From positions 186,001 through 250,000 of the forward strand of contig JADKBK010000008.1 in NCBI GenBank assembly GCA_016715075.1: a stretch of DNA of 64,000 bases, written 5' to 3'. Each line of letters begins with the position of its first letter. The stretch's first letter is position 1. The notes below the pieces were generated by a model. It saw only the letters and a program-made list of their open reading frames with translations, was not told where the DNA came from and did not search any database. Position numbers and translations under genes: made by a program. This document shows, one piece after another, positions 1-10,290 of this stretch. The DNA comes from Bacteroidales bacterium (GTDB lineage Bacteria; Bacteroidota; Bacteroidia; Bacteroidales; VadinHA17).

Positions 1-160
1 GTATCATTGGAAAAAATTTATAGTATGATAAACAATTTATGTCATGGAGAAGGTTGTCGAGTCATTGATTGCGGTGTCATGTTATATAGGTTCATGACAT
101 GCGGTGTCATAACATTATAGAATCATGACATGTTGAGTCCTGACATGCGGTGTCATGCCA

Positions 161-190
161 TGTAGGGTCATGCCATGGCATGACCCTACA
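161..190. repeat. 30-bp perfect palindrome (CCATGG-centred)
   Basis: The arm is TGTAGGGTCATGCCA and the second half is its exact reverse complement, with CCATGG in the centre. A nearly identical copy sits at 58186-58214, beyond the other end of the glycan locus. Confidence 0.95.
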
Positions 191-212
191 ATTATCGATC
201 GATAAATGTGTA

Positions 213-234
213 GTGCCACGCCATGGCGTGGCAC
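213..234. repeat. 22-bp perfect palindrome (CCATGG-centred)
   Basis: The arm is GTGCCACGCCA, mirrored exactly around CCATGG. It has the same centre as the 161-190 palindrome but a different outer arm, and resembles the 58140-58167 element (arm core ACGCCATGGCGT). These look like sibling members of one palindromic repeat family. Confidence 0.95.
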
Positions 235-254
235 ATCTGAAATCGGACTATTTT

Positions 255-1082
255 CTATAAACCCGGATTCTGTTGCCATACTCTCACATAATCGATTTTA
301 AAATGTCCGGCTTTGTCTTTCGGATCAGGTAAACCAAACCATTCAGGCATAGTCTCACTGTCAAAATTCATCTCAAGAGGCTGATGCCAGTAAGCATTCT
401 CCCTGGTTCTTATAACCTCACCGTTCAGGTACCATTTCAGCTCTTTTTCATTCCATTCAAGAGCGCAGGTAATAAAGTCATCTGCAAGCCTGTATGGTGT
501 CTTCCATTCGACATTATCATGAACTTCTCCTTCCAGACCCGGTAACTTCATTACATGGGTTGTTGCAAAAAATTTATTCTCCCATGCTTTATCGGGATGC
601 TTTCCGCAGATCTCGAAAACATCGATCTCGGTCCAGGTATCGGGATCGATGGAATAGAACCAGAATGCGCTTGAAGCTCTTGAATCCATCGGTTTAAATC
701 TCAGTTCATAATAGCCGTAAAGCATACGCTGCTTGCTTTTAACTGCCGCAGTTGTAAAGGTATGATACTCCGCGGGCAGGCCCTCAAGTGTTTCGGTTTT
801 TGAAGTCAATATCAGATTCCCCCGTTTAACGCTTACATTAGCCGGTGAGAAAAATCCGGGAGGTCTGCCTTTCCATCCTGGATTATATGGATACCACTTG
901 ATCGTGTCAAGCGATTTTCCGTTGAACTCATCGCTGTACTCAGGCATAAATTTCCAGTCACCGGATGTCAGTGGACATTTCGGTTCCTGACCAGAATTTT
1001 TACCCTGGCCAAAAACAGATACTGAAAAGGCAGCATTAAACATTAATGCTATTACCCAGAGATTCTTTCTGTTAGCTCTCAT
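255..1082 (-). CDS. GH16 family secreted endo-glycosidase
   Basis: A 275-residue secreted glycoside hydrolase of family 16, an endo-acting beta-glucanase/beta-galactanase family with a jelly-roll fold. A Sec signal peptide covers about residues 1-25. The diagnostic ExDxxE motif is present as TEIDVFE, giving E152 as likely nucleophile and E157 as acid/base with D154 between; this beta-bulge form is typical of the laminarinase/agarase/kappa-carrageenase branch. A Trp/Tyr-rich cleft precedes it (SSAFWFYSIDPDTW). It is the last gene of the leftward operon that starts near 10120. Substrate cannot be read from the sequence: some GH16 enzymes cut agar-type galactans, laminarin or poly-LacNAc on mucins. 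The neighbouring sialidase and hexosaminidases make an endo-beta-galactosidase role attractive, but this is inference. Confidence 0.88.
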   Translation of the reverse strand: MRANRKNLWVIALMFNAAFSVSVFGQGKNSGQEPKCPLTSGDWKFMPEYSDEFNGKSLDTIKWYPYNPGWKGRPPGFFSPANVSVKRGNLILTSKTETLEGLPAEYHTFTTAAVKSKQRMLYGYYELRFKPMDSRASSAFWFYSIDPDTWTEIDVFEICGKHPDKAWENKFFATTHVMKLPGLEGEVHDNVEWKTPYRLADDFITCALEWNEKELKWYLNGEVIRTRENAYWHQPLEMNFDSETMPEWFGLPDPKDKAGHFKIDYVRVWQQNPGL

Positions 1083-1152
1083 TTACTATTTTTAAAAGTT
1101 ATTTTATTCAAATTAAATGTACATATATTTCTCTTAATCTTCAGATACTTCT

Positions 1153-3257
1153 TTATTCAGTTACCACAAGTCTCATCTGCCATGGGTCAATCATTTTTAA
1201 AGTGAATTTCTGATAGGGTCCGTCAGTTCCTGACGATTTGACTGATGTTTCCCGGCACTCCATATCATAAACTTTTATAAAACGGCTTTCTGTTCTTAGC
1301 ATTAATATTACATCCATAGCCGGATCAAATGAAGAATTTGTGAGTGTAAGAGCGGTCTTCCCGTCATGGGGCTGCCTGATCCATAAGTTTATCCTGTGAA
1401 ATGAAGAAACATACCCGGGAAGAGAATCTTTTGAAAGCCAGCGGAAGATGGCTTTCATCTGGGAGCTTTTTGACAGGTTTTCCATGAAGGTCCACGGGTA
1501 ATATCCTGCGACACAAATACGTCCTCCCGCCTTATTCTCAAAAACACCTGATGTGCATGAAGATACATCATTACCAGTATAATCGACAAGTCCTGAAAGA
1601 ATCTGAGCCGCCTCATCTGTTTTCTTCAGCGTATAAGCCGGTGAATTCCAGAATGACTGTCTGTTATCACGTTCTCGTCCTGCAAATGGTCCATTCAGGG
1701 GATGTGCTTTAAGTTTTTCAATCCTGTCAGCAATTTCCGCCTTAACTACCTCAAAGCCTGTAAGTTCACCAAAACCCATATCATTGAGCTGGCGCAGAGT
1801 TTCAGCATCCATATATACTCCGCCAGACAGGATTCCTTCTATCTCCTTTCTGGACATGGCATATATATTATCTTTCCCAAGTATTGTAACACTTGCATTA
1901 CTCTGAGAATAGCATGCAGGAATGCCAATACTGTATATATCGTGTGCAACGAGGGGATTTCCTGAACCAAGCCAGTCACCTTTTTCAATGTTGCCGGTAA
2001 TATAACTGCTCCTGTTCCAGTAGGTATTTACACCAGACACAGGAGTACGTCCAAGTGAACCAGCCAAAAGGTCAAAGAAAGGCCTTGCAGCTTTAAGCCG
2101 GGAAACCAGAGGTTCGAATTCATCAAGCGGCTCATCATACATTGAAAGGACATTAAATGCTGCTCCCGTACAGCCTGAGGCAATATGGGAAGAAGCTTCA
2201 AGAATTACTATCTCAGCCGCCTTTTTGAGCCGCTGGTAAGGAAAGCATTCAATCTCCGATTCAATTGATCTGACACTTTCCGGTAAAAAGGGATACCTGT
2301 CTCCCGATATCATGCGATTTACCGGCAAGATCATTTGTATTTATATCGGCATAATAGCCTCCTCCCGGCCTCCAGATCACTTCTGCGCTGTCGGGACCGG
2401 AAAGGATCTTTGCCCAGCTTGTAAAGTCATAGCCTTCAAAAAAACGATCACCTGTCATAAAACCTATTGGCATAGAAGGATTTGCAGAATGCACTGTCTT
2501 TTCTATAAGTTTAAAAAGTCCTGAAATTGTGTTTCTGTTATGCTGCAGCCATGCTTCCCTGATCTTTAGTTTCTCATCAACAGTACCCTCGTCCAGCGCT
2601 TTTTTGAGGCTTTCCCTCGTATATAAAACACCAGATTCACTGCTGAAAATTCCAAGACAGTTATCACAAAAACATCCATAACCAATAGGCATATGTCCGA
2701 ATCGTACATCATCATCTATCCAGATATAATCAGGCCCGGCAAGAGCAGTCAGTTCATAGATATTTCTGACATATTCCTGCATTTTTTTATCGTTCGGACA
2801 GTAGGACCCGTTACAAACCTTCCCATCAATGTTTGTCATGAATGTGTAATCCCCTTTAAGGGAATTATCAAGATTTTCATTATGATGACCAATAGTGGTA
2901 AGAATGTTAATCCCGGCCCGGTATCCGCGCTTTCTGGCCTGTTCCATTCTATCTTTCAGAATTGCAGCTCTTTCCCTGAAAACATTCAGTGGCAGAGGGG
3001 CATGAGTCGCTGATGTGAAAAAGGTAATCTCAACTGTAACCCCTTTGTATCTGTCAAAAAGATCCAGGAGTTCATTGAACCGGCTTTTCGGAAAACCATT
3101 GAGGGACACCTATTCTGAAGGATACATAAGCCTTACCTGTAGTACTGCTTTCGCTTATTCCAGGATTATGGTGCATATCCTCCTTCTTTGTTTTTTGACA
3201 ACTGGTAAAGAGGATCAGCAGTGCCAGGATAAATAATATTTTTTTCATGATTCTCAA
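1153..3257 (-). pseudogene. TIM-barrel glycosidase-like lipoprotein, two frameshifts
   Basis: A gene of about 700 codons split over three frames: 3257-3072 (lipoprotein leader ending LFTSC), 3109-2261 and 2334-1153. Reading continuity is restored by removing one base from the CC at 3109-3110 and one A from the A5 run at 2285-2289, after which the protein reads smoothly across both joints (VSLNGFPKSRF; QVSLLPESVRS). It looks like an unclassified TIM-barrel hydrolase: an IWIDDDVR segment is followed by a Cys pair (CFCDNC), then a FPYQRLKK region and a beta-rich C-terminal domain. I do not recognise a CAZy family. Both breaks are single-base homopolymer insertions, so sequencing error is as likely as true decay. 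It lies between the GH95-like and GH16 genes. Confidence 0.75.
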
Positions 3258-3327
3258 ATTTCAGGTTGTATCCAGGGTCAAAGTGTTAAGCACTTTGTGC
3301 ACCCTTGTTATCCTTTTTGTTTTCCAT

Positions 3328-6036
3328 TTAAAACATCTTTGGAATTCCCAGCCTGGTCTTCCCTGAAGAGTGATATCGGACATTTTCATTCCCCTTCGGG
3401 CTCTCCTCTTTTACTGACCATTTTCCCGGATCGACTCCTTCCCTGACTAACACTATGATTTCACCAGGTTTTGTCTTGAGTGCAGTGATCTTTCCATTCA
3501 GCTTCAGATTTTTGCCGGACGTATAAGATTTACCGGCAGCCTTATCCCATGGCAATTCAAGATTCAGAATGTTCCCATTCAAACTCTTAATACTTAGCCA
3601 TTGGACCTCGCCATTCATGATCTCTGAGGAGACAATGAATCCGCCCTCAGCATGAAGTGTAAATCGACCTGATCTGTCGGGAGGGAAAGCTGGAAATACT
3701 CTGATTATGCCGTCATAACTCTGAAGAAGCGACTCATTGACTGCAGTTGCAAATACAGACATTGCTTCCATTGACATATGCCTGAAAGGCCACATGGGAA
3801 GAGGGAATTTCTCTTTTTCAGGATGGGCAACATCCGTAACCATATTGGTTCTGAAGAACCATTCAGCATCCTTGTTGACTTCGCCCTCAAGACCCCAGTG
3901 TCCCCAGCCGTTGCAATAGATCTGCCATCTGCCCGGGAAATTCCTGAGGTCGGTTTCCAGATCGCTTGTCATGCCTAGCCTTGCCATTACAACCGGCACT
4001 GGGTCCCATCCGGTAATTTCCCTGCCGTATAACAATGTGGTGGCAGTCGCATTATTGAATACCTGGGTTCCCTTAAGGCTTAGGCCAACAAGTCCTGAAG
4101 GGAAGACAGGTGACGAAGGAACTGAAGGGAATATTCCGTCAAGCAGCTTCAATCCATAATTTAAGGTATCATCAACAGGAAAATATACTGTCAGATATTT
4201 ATTTTCCTTAATGCCCCAGCCTGCTGCCAGAATAGAGTCAGTTGGAGAGCTTTGGCCCTTTTTGAATCCTCTCATAATCGTAAAATGGTCTACGCCGGCA
4301 GTAATTGATGAATTGCCTGCCTTTATTGCAGGCAAGGGTGCGAGATGTGCGAGGATCTCTTTCCATCTGGATGCTTCTGGCAGCTCTTTGCCGCCTGCTT
4401 TCAGAGCTTCAACAGCAGCTGCAAACAGAACCCTGGCATAAACAAGTTCTGTCAGGCCGTCTTTCAGTTCAATCCACCCTTCATAGCCCGTACCTTTTTT
4501 AGCATGGTAAAGGCCATCAGCTTCTTTCTCCAGCAGTGATTCGTAAAACCGGGCTGCTTCGGTAATGAACGGAAGCGCCTTTTCGTTCAGGAAATTTTTA
4601 TCACAGGTATACTTATATTGTCGCCAGAAATCAAGGGCGATCTCCGCTACAGGCGTATGGTTCGCATTTTCAACCGAGGAGTTATATCCGCGCCTGTCAG
4701 TGACATCCGATATGAATGCACCACTGGCATTAAATATTCCCCTGGCATCCTTCTTAGCCTCAGGCATTGAATTAAACCTGAAATCGAGGTAAGGATTTAC
4801 AAGTTCGTGCATCCCGGCTGCATTTAACGGCCAGAAGAGCTGCTGCTGGTTCCAGTGAAAATAGAAATTCCAGTTCTGAACATCACTGCTCCAGCCCCAG
4901 ATCCCATTGTTAAAACGGCCCGGATATTTACCTCCCTGTGAAGCATTGGCATAAAAGATTGTCAGATACCAGAGGTTATTCAGGTAGTCGTCACCATAAT
5001 CTATAAATGATCGTTCCCATATCGATCTCCAGGCATCACCGTTTGATTTAATTATTGATGGCAGGCCTGACTCTTCAGTTTTTGAAATCAGCTTTCCTGC
5101 TTCCGAAACCGCATTTCCCTGAAGCGGGGAAGTAACGGCAAAAGCCAGTCCTGCTTGTTTTTTGCGGATTCCGGTTAATTGAATTAAAGCAGCTCTTGAA
5201 TGTTCCCTTAAGTAATTAACCCTTATCCCGTTATCCTTGATCAACCTGCCACCAACAGCAAATGTGCCTGAAGTCAGCTTCTGTGTAATATAAACCCCGC
5301 CTTCACCGGCAATGGCTTCAGTACCCGACAATCCGATTGAAGCGTCGCGGTTTATCTGGTGATACCAGTGCGAGAATGTACGTGATCCAAACCTTTCAAC
5401 TGATACATCTAAAGGCAGGTCTTCTTTCAGGTCGCTTGCAAGGTCATAAAACAGAAGGCCTGAATTATGATCGACGAAGGCTTTCAGGCTTACTGTTCCG
5501 AAAGCACTTTCAGCATTCAGTGACAGGGAGCCGTCAGCGAGGTTAAGCTTTGCCTTAAAATCAGTCAGATAAAGAGTATTGAATACCGGATATTTGAAAT
5601 CAATAATTATCCTGCATGCATGACGCTGGGTAGTGCTGTAATCCTCTTCCTCTACATTCCAGTTCCTGAACGGGCCGAATGCTGCATCATCCCACAAATC
5701 ACTTTTATTAACCACTGCAATAATCCTGGAATCCTCGCACCAGAATAAAACTCCGACATCTCCATTGCCCAGGGGGATTCCCTGCAAAGGATCAACGGGA
5801 GGGCTAAGATAAACAAGGTCATACCTGGAGATCCTCCCCGGCCAGGCGATATTCCAGGATGAAGTCGCCGGATTAAAGGCTGACTCAACTTTCATGCTGC
5901 TTCCCGACTGACCGGAAAGAAAAGGTTGTATAAATAACAGCACGGTTGCGGTTATTAAAACTGAAATTGGGAAAGAACTCTTCAGGGTTACTCTCATTGC
6001 AAGGTTATTTAAATCTGATTGAATATAAATCCGCAT
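3328..6036 (-). CDS. GH95-like / DUF5703-type (alpha/alpha)6 glycosidase
   Basis: A 902-residue exported protein. Translation probably starts at the second Met (residue 14, near 5997), which gives a normal signal peptide ending around SGQSG; the first 13 residues would be an unusual extension. The N-terminal beta-sandwich contains PLGNGDVGVLFWCE, and the middle is an (alpha/alpha)6-barrel-like region (WFFRTNMVTDV, GWGHWGLEGEV). The end resembles the GH95 C-terminus (ESLLQSYDGIIRVFPAFP, then HAEGGF). GH95 enzymes remove alpha-L-fucose or alpha-L-galactose. The catalytic residues cannot be placed with certainty, and DUF5703 relatives are uncharacterised, so a family-level call is the limit. It sits in the leftward operon, 61 bp downstream of the beta-propeller gene. 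Confidence 0.75.
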   Translation of the reverse strand: MRIYIQSDLNNLAMRVTLKSSFPISVLITATVLLFIQPFLSGQSGSSMKVESAFNPATSSWNIAWPGRISRYDLVYLSPPVDPLQGIPLGNGDVGVLFWCEDSRIIAVVNKSDLWDDAAFGPFRNWNVEEEDYSTTQRHACRIIIDFKYPVFNTLYLTDFKAKLNLADGSLSLNAESAFGTVSLKAFVDHNSGLLFYDLASDLKEDLPLDVSVERFGSRTFSHWYHQINRDASIGLSGTEAIAGEGGVYITQKLTSGTFAVGGRLIKDNGIRVNYLREHSRAALIQLTGIRKKQAGLAFAVTSPLQGNAVSEAGKLISKTEESGLPSIIKSNGDAWRSIWERSFIDYGDDYLNNLWYLTIFYANASQGGKYPGRFNNGIWGWSSDVQNWNFYFHWNQQQLFWPLNAAGMHELVNPYLDFRFNSMPEAKKDARGIFNASGAFISDVTDRRGYNSSVENANHTPVAEIALDFWRQYKYTCDKNFLNEKALPFITEAARFYESLLEKEADGLYHAKKGTGYEGWIELKDGLTELVYARVLFAAAVEALKAGGKELPEASRWKEILAHLAPLPAIKAGNSSITAGVDHFTIMRGFKKGQSSPTDSILAAGWGIKENKYLTVYFPVDDTLNYGLKLLDGIFPSVPSSPVFPSGLVGLSLKGTQVFNNATATTLLYGREITGWDPVPVVMARLGMTSDLETDLRNFPGRWQIYCNGWGHWGLEGEVNKDAEWFFRTNMVTDVAHPEKEKFPLPMWPFRHMSMEAMSVFATAVNESLLQSYDGIIRVFPAFPPDRSGRFTLHAEGGFIVSSEIMNGEVQWLSIKSLNGNILNLELPWDKAAGKSYTSGKNLKLNGKITALKTKPGEIIVLVREGVDPGKWSVKEESPKGNENVRYHSSGKTRLGIPKMF

Positions 6037-6097
6037 CTTTTAAAACAATTCTCAATTTCTTACCTGTGCTTTTTTTACCAGTTTTAAACATCGCCCC

Positions 6098-7063
6098 TTA
6101 ATGAGATCTGGCTGATGCATTTGATAAGGGTATATTCTCCGGGAAATGCGATTCAAAAAACGTTTTTTCGCTGCCTTCAAACATAGCAACCCTTACGGTT
6201 CCCCATGTCTCCTGATCTCCCGTAGCATAATAAAGATAAGTTTTGTCTCTGTATTCAAGTATATCCACATCAGAATTATTAATTCCCTCGCCTGGTTCTG
6301 CCTCCAGTACTGGATTATACGGGCTCAGTTCCCATGAGGCAAGATCTGATGACCGTGCCATATATGAGATCCATCCTTTATGTCCTTCAGTTGAAGCATG
6401 CAGATAAATAACATAATAGTAGGGCTCGAAAAAACGTATAACAGGACAGGCTGAATACTCATGATTTTCACCGGTGAAAACCAAACCGTTGATCTTATCC
6501 CATTTTGACAGATCTGCCGATCTGGCGAACTTAAAACAAAACTGCACTGGCTTGTCTGACTCATATGCCATCAGATAGCCTTTCTTATCCCTGCAAACTG
6601 ATGAATTGAAGAGATGTTCATCACCTTCCGGAAGGATCACCTTTTCTGACTTCCAGATTTTCAGATCGTCTGAGGTCATTCTGTCAATACCTGTTGAATT
6701 CATCACCCGGCCAAAATCAGTAAACTCAAGTGAAAAAACATTAAGCTCCGGGCCATTTACAAATGCTGATACAAACGAATGACCTTTGCCAAAACGTACA
6801 ACTTCAATTCCTGACTTTAAATCGTCAATGTACAGGTAGGCATCATCACCTTTGGCCTCTGCACCTCCCGGCCTGTTGTTCGATACCAGCAGAAGCCTGG
6901 AATTAAAAAGCACCGGGGTACTTTCCATCGGAGTTCTGGATGCCTGCGAAAATGCAAAGGGCAGTTTTGTTAAAACTGGTCTTTCAGGCAGTTTCTGAGA
7001 ATAAACAGGATCGAGCAGAATAATAAGGGCAAAAACTGAGATAAGCAGAGTTTCTTTTTTCAT
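6098..7063 (-). CDS. Secreted five-bladed beta-propeller, GH43/GH32-like
   Basis: A 321-residue protein with a Sec signal peptide (cleavage near VYSQ, residues 20-23). The repeating beta-blade pattern (KSGIEVVRFGKGHSF; RSADLSKWDKI; RSSDLASWELSPYNPVL; YLYYATGDQETWGTVRVA) is typical of the GH43/GH32/GH68/GH117 propeller superfamily, with 'SDL..W' strands marking successive blades. Acidic residues in NNSDVDILEY and in the N-terminal half could belong to the active site, but no canonical triad can be assigned. It lies 18 bp downstream of the GH2 gene on the same strand, so it is probably co-transcribed. It may be an exo-glycosidase or a non-catalytic propeller. Confidence 0.7.
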   Translation of the reverse strand: MKKETLLISVFALIILLDPVYSQKLPERPVLTKLPFAFSQASRTPMESTPVLFNSRLLLVSNNRPGGAEAKGDDAYLYIDDLKSGIEVVRFGKGHSFVSAFVNGPELNVFSLEFTDFGRVMNSTGIDRMTSDDLKIWKSEKVILPEGDEHLFNSSVCRDKKGYLMAYESDKPVQFCFKFARSADLSKWDKINGLVFTGENHEYSACPVIRFFEPYYYVIYLHASTEGHKGWISYMARSSDLASWELSPYNPVLEAEPGEGINNSDVDILEYRDKTYLYYATGDQETWGTVRVAMFEGSEKTFFESHFPENIPLSNASARSH

Positions 7064-7081
7064 CTGACAGGTTGTAAATGG

Positions 7082-10000
7082 CTATTTTTTGTATCCAATG
7101 GCAATAAGAGTATTGTCAAAATCAGGAGGCAGATCGGACATCGGTTCAGTCAGATCTTCAGATCCAAACTTCAGCAAATTACAGAAGAGTCTGTCAGCAG
7201 CCGGGTCCATACCAAGGTTTTCAGCTATCCTCAATGTATTTACTATGAACTGCCCTTTACCGAAGTTCCATATTCCAAGATGTATTCCGGAGCAATAGTT
7301 ATGACTTATTCGTGTTGCCCCGCAAACTGTAGCAGCGGGATAATCAAGCGGATCTGTAATCTCATCATAGGTATACATCGACCTGGCGACAACAGTATAT
7401 TCCATTGAAAGGGCATTTTGTGAAATAAGATTACGGTAAAAGAGATAATCCATCATTCCACCGGCCGGTATACCTGCAAATAGCTCATGTTTCTTTACCC
7501 AGCGGTCAGCCCTGTAATATCCGGCTACGGCATCCATTGGCTCAACAGAACCTTTGTTGGCCAGGGGGAGCCATCGTGTGGAGTTTTTGCCCGCAGCAAA
7601 TGATGATGGAGAAAGAAAAATTACATTACTTCCTCTGGCCAGCTGGCTTGCAATGCTGATCAACGTCAGGCTATCCGGGGCATTACCCGCAATTACAATA
7701 AGTTGCCTCCTGGTATGGTTATTACTATCAAATCTGTTAATCACTATTCCATGATTTGTAAGCCAACCGGTCACAAGTGAATCTTCCCCGCAAACTACTA
7801 CCCCTTCAGGCATTTTGAGCAAACCATTACTGTCAGCGACATAAAATTGGGATTCGCCTCCGGTGACAGTTGCTCCCCCGTCAAGCGATGCAAGTAACTG
7901 ATATTTGCCGGCTGCTCCTGTTATCCTTACTTCCTCATCCAGGACTGACTGTGCAAATGGAGGTTCGTCTTCTTCAGAGTTCACAGGAACAGTCACACCT
8001 ATCTTTTTTTCATAAACAGGTTTCATAAATGGATCAAACACCCTTACTGTTGCTGTGTATTTACCGGGAGGCATCAGATCAAGATTTGAAAAAGAGACCA
8101 TCAGCTTAATCATACTGCCGCTGTAGATGCTCTGAGGCTCAGTCCTCATGCACCATCGTACTGATGCATTTGAGAGAAGAACAGGCCGGATGAGCTCCGG
8201 CTTTAACCTTCTGAAATTTGTTGCCACACTCTCTCCTGCAACGGCATCTGCAACTCCGTTTGTCGGAGTATAAGAGACTACAAATGGGTTTGAGCGGATT
8301 GCAGCCTCAGCCGTCTCCCGAATGGAGGCAGCAGTTTTATATGCATCCCTGATATAATCTTCAGGGCTGGCCCAACACTCACCCATACCAAACTTTTGCC
8401 AGTCGGTAAGAAATTTATTATACTGTCTCCTGTAGTACATTGCATCATCAGCATTCTCTTTTCCCAATAGCTGGTAATCACCAAGCTCGGAAGGCAGATC
8501 AATGGGAAAACAAAGACCTGTCTCACTGATATAGCTCTTCTGACCTGAACTGTTCAGTTTACCTGAAAGCAGATCGAGTGTCCCACTGGAATAAGGCATC
8601 CAGACATAGGGATGCCAGTCCTTCAATTCATCTTCTCTTACATCCCATGTTCCTGAACCTGGATTGCTCATGCTCCCGATCTCTTTTATCCCGTCAAACC
8701 TGCCGCTGTTAAGAACAAACAACCTTGAAGGATCAAGTTCCCTCAGGGAGGGCAGTATCTCCACCGCTTTCCTGAAAATTATTCCATCGGAGTTTTCATT
8801 CAGCACCCCCCACATTACCAGGCTGGTATGGTTTCTCTCACGTATAAGTACTTCGCTGATTGATTTTTCAAAGCGGCTTATGAGCAGGGAATCATTATTT
8901 TCCGGCTTTGGAAACCTGTATCCTCCGTAATCCCCGATCTGCCAGCATCCAAAATGTTCCTGCTGCACCATAATGCCCAGTTCATCGTACAGATCAAGAA
9001 CACGTGAGTTGGGGCATCCGAAAGGTATTCTTACAAAATTGTAACCCAGAGCCTTCATGTTAACAACATCAGTTCTCAGCATCTCTTCATTTAACGGAAC
9101 GGTATAACCGACGGGAAAATGGGTGCTGAAATTTGTACCCTTCAGAAAGATCCTTTTCCCGTTAAGCCGGAAATATCCCTTCTCAAAATGAAAATCACGA
9201 AATCCGAAGCGCAGTGAACTGACGTCAATTGAACCGGCCGTTTGTACGGATACCTCTATCCGGTAGAGCACAGGATCCTCAGGGCGCCAAAGCTTGTAAT
9301 CCTGTACCGTAATTTTAAAGTCAGTTTCATTATGCCCCTTTTTAAATGCTTCTGCCTGATCCCCGGAAACCACATGGAAACCGGTGTGTGCTTCAGTAAC
9401 TTTGTATGATAGCACAGATTTGGCTTCCCCCGCACCGTCATTAAATATATCTGCCCGGATACTGACGATTCCTGTCTTCCAATCCGGAATAACAAAAACA
9501 TCTTCAACCCTTACCCCTGGTACCAACATAAGTACGACATCTCCCACAATACCTCCTGAGTTGTAAGCAGCATTGCCAGTGAAAGGGTATTGCTTTGCCC
9601 CTGAAGGAGTGTCCTTAAGAGCTACCCCATCGACAGGCTCATATTTTGGATTCAGGACACGGACAACCAGCAGGTTTTTTCCTGAATTTACTATAAGTTT
9701 TGTAACATCAAGGTCAAAAGGAGTTTCACTTCCTTCATGCCCTCCTGCATATTTGCCGTTTACCCAGATATCAGCCAGATAATCAACGGCATTAAATCTC
9801 AGGAGACAGCGGCCATCCTTAAGAGGATTGTCAGGTGCAGCAAACTCCCTCCAGTACCAGGCTACTCCATGGTAATTATGAAAGATATCCTGTATTACCC
9901 ATGGAACTGCAGTAGTCTTTGATTCTTCATCAGGAGGAGATTTAAACCATCCTTTTTCCCGCCCCTCATTGGCGCTGTCAGCTGCTATTTTCCATCCCTC

Positions 10001-10120
10001 CCCGTTCAATGAGATCGATCTGGAATACCTGTAAACAGCATCCTTCGGACTGATTCCTGAAGAGAAAAGAAAGCATGCCGATATTAAAAAGATGGCCGAA
10101 ATAATCTTTTTGATTACCAT
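7082..10120 (-). CDS. GH2 family glycoside hydrolase (beta-galactosidase-like)
   Basis: A 1012-residue exported enzyme with a signal peptide over about residues 1-22. It has the GH2 order: sugar-binding jelly roll (about 35-205, with WYWREFAAP and DIWVNGKYAGGHEG), Ig-like domain, then TIM barrel from about 310. Acid/base is E442 in GVLNEN and the nucleophile is probably E533 in YISETG. About 400 more residues follow the barrel, with Ig-like and glutamine-amidotransferase-like regions, so it is longer than plain exo-GH2 enzymes. GH2 covers beta-galactosidase, beta-mannosidase and beta-glucuronidase; the exact sugar is not decided. First gene of the leftward operon, divergent from the GH20 gene, with a candidate promoter at 10155-10185. 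Confidence 0.88.
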   Translation of the reverse strand: MVIKKIISAIFLISACFLFSSGISPKDAVYRYSRSISLNGEGWKIAADSANEGREKGWFKSPPDEESKTTAVPWVIQDIFHNYHGVAWYWREFAAPDNPLKDGRCLLRFNAVDYLADIWVNGKYAGGHEGSETPFDLDVTKLIVNSGKNLLVVRVLNPKYEPVDGVALKDTPSGAKQYPFTGNAAYNSGGIVGDVVLMLVPGVRVEDVFVIPDWKTGIVSIRADIFNDGAGEAKSVLSYKVTEAHTGFHVVSGDQAEAFKKGHNETDFKITVQDYKLWRPEDPVLYRIEVSVQTAGSIDVSSLRFGFRDFHFEKGYFRLNGKRIFLKGTNFSTHFPVGYTVPLNEEMLRTDVVNMKALGYNFVRIPFGCPNSRVLDLYDELGIMVQQEHFGCWQIGDYGGYRFPKPENNDSLLISRFEKSISEVLIRERNHTSLVMWGVLNENSDGIIFRKAVEILPSLRELDPSRLFVLNSGRFDGIKEIGSMSNPGSGTWDVREDELKDWHPYVWMPYSSGTLDLLSGKLNSSGQKSYISETGLCFPIDLPSELGDYQLLGKENADDAMYYRRQYNKFLTDWQKFGMGECWASPEDYIRDAYKTAASIRETAEAAIRSNPFVVSYTPTNGVADAVAGESVATNFRRLKPELIRPVLLSNASVRWCMRTEPQSIYSGSMIKLMVSFSNLDLMPPGKYTATVRVFDPFMKPVYEKKIGVTVPVNSEEDEPPFAQSVLDEEVRITGAAGKYQLLASLDGGATVTGGESQFYVADSNGLLKMPEGVVVCGEDSLVTGWLTNHGIVINRFDSNNHTRRQLIVIAGNAPDSLTLISIASQLARGSNVIFLSPSSFAAGKNSTRWLPLANKGSVEPMDAVAGYYRADRWVKKHELFAGIPAGGMMDYLFYRNLISQNALSMEYTVVARSMYTYDEITDPLDYPAATVCGATRISHNYCSGIHLGIWNFGKGQFIVNTLRIAENLGMDPAADRLFCNLLKFGSEDLTEPMSDLPPDFDNTLIAIGYKK

Positions 10121-10154
10121 ACTGAGGATCTTAATTACTGTTAATTGTTGAACT

Positions 10155-10185
10155 CTAAGTTAATGATTGAAATGATACTCTCAAA
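10155..10185 (-). promoter_or_regulatory. Candidate Bacteroidota promoter for the leftward operon
   Basis: On the minus strand TTTG (10182-10185) is followed after 19 bp by TAACTTAG (10155-10162), matching the TTTG-N19-21-TAnnTTTG consensus except one base in the -7 box. The leader to the GH2 start would be about 30 nt. Confidence 0.4.
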
Positions 10186-10194
10186 CGAAATTTA

Positions 10195-10225
10195 TTTGTT
10201 CCCATCAAAATTGTCGTTAAATTTG
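10195..10225 (+). promoter_or_regulatory. Candidate Bacteroidota promoter for the rightward operon
   Basis: TTTG at 10195-10198 and TAAATTTG at 10218-10225 are separated by 19 bp, a full match to the Bacteroidota sigma-70 consensus. The start codon at 10291 leaves a leader of about 60 nt. It overlaps head-to-head with the leftward promoter, so one regulator could control both operons. Confidence 0.55.
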
Positions 10226-10290
10226 AAAAACCTCAATAATTTATCTCTCCAACTGTCCAAGCTGTAACTTCAAATCAAATAACTGAAAAT

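Larger units (their letters stand above)
41..240. repeat. Cluster of palindromic intergenic repeats
   Basis: This AT-rich gap downstream of the leftward operon has no credible gene. The decamer GCGGTGTCAT occurs three times (71-80, 101-110, 147-156). The second and third copies follow GACAT, and the second is part of an imperfect hairpin of the form ATGACA..TGTCAT (93-110). Two perfect palindromes follow at 161-190 and 213-234. It resembles a REP-type intergenic cluster; a role in transcription termination or mRNA stability for the operon ending at 255 is possible but not shown. Confidence 0.8.

Noticed and set aside
1153..3257. Programmed ribosomal frameshifting
   Set aside because: The shift sites have different sequences (CC, A5) with no shared slippery heptamer, and unrelated genes in the window show the same +1 homopolymer pattern.
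4211..4441. Small ORFs antisense to the GH95-like gene (several of 60-76 aa)
   Set aside because: They lie opposite a long conserved coding frame, lack ribosome sites and family motifs, and are shadows.
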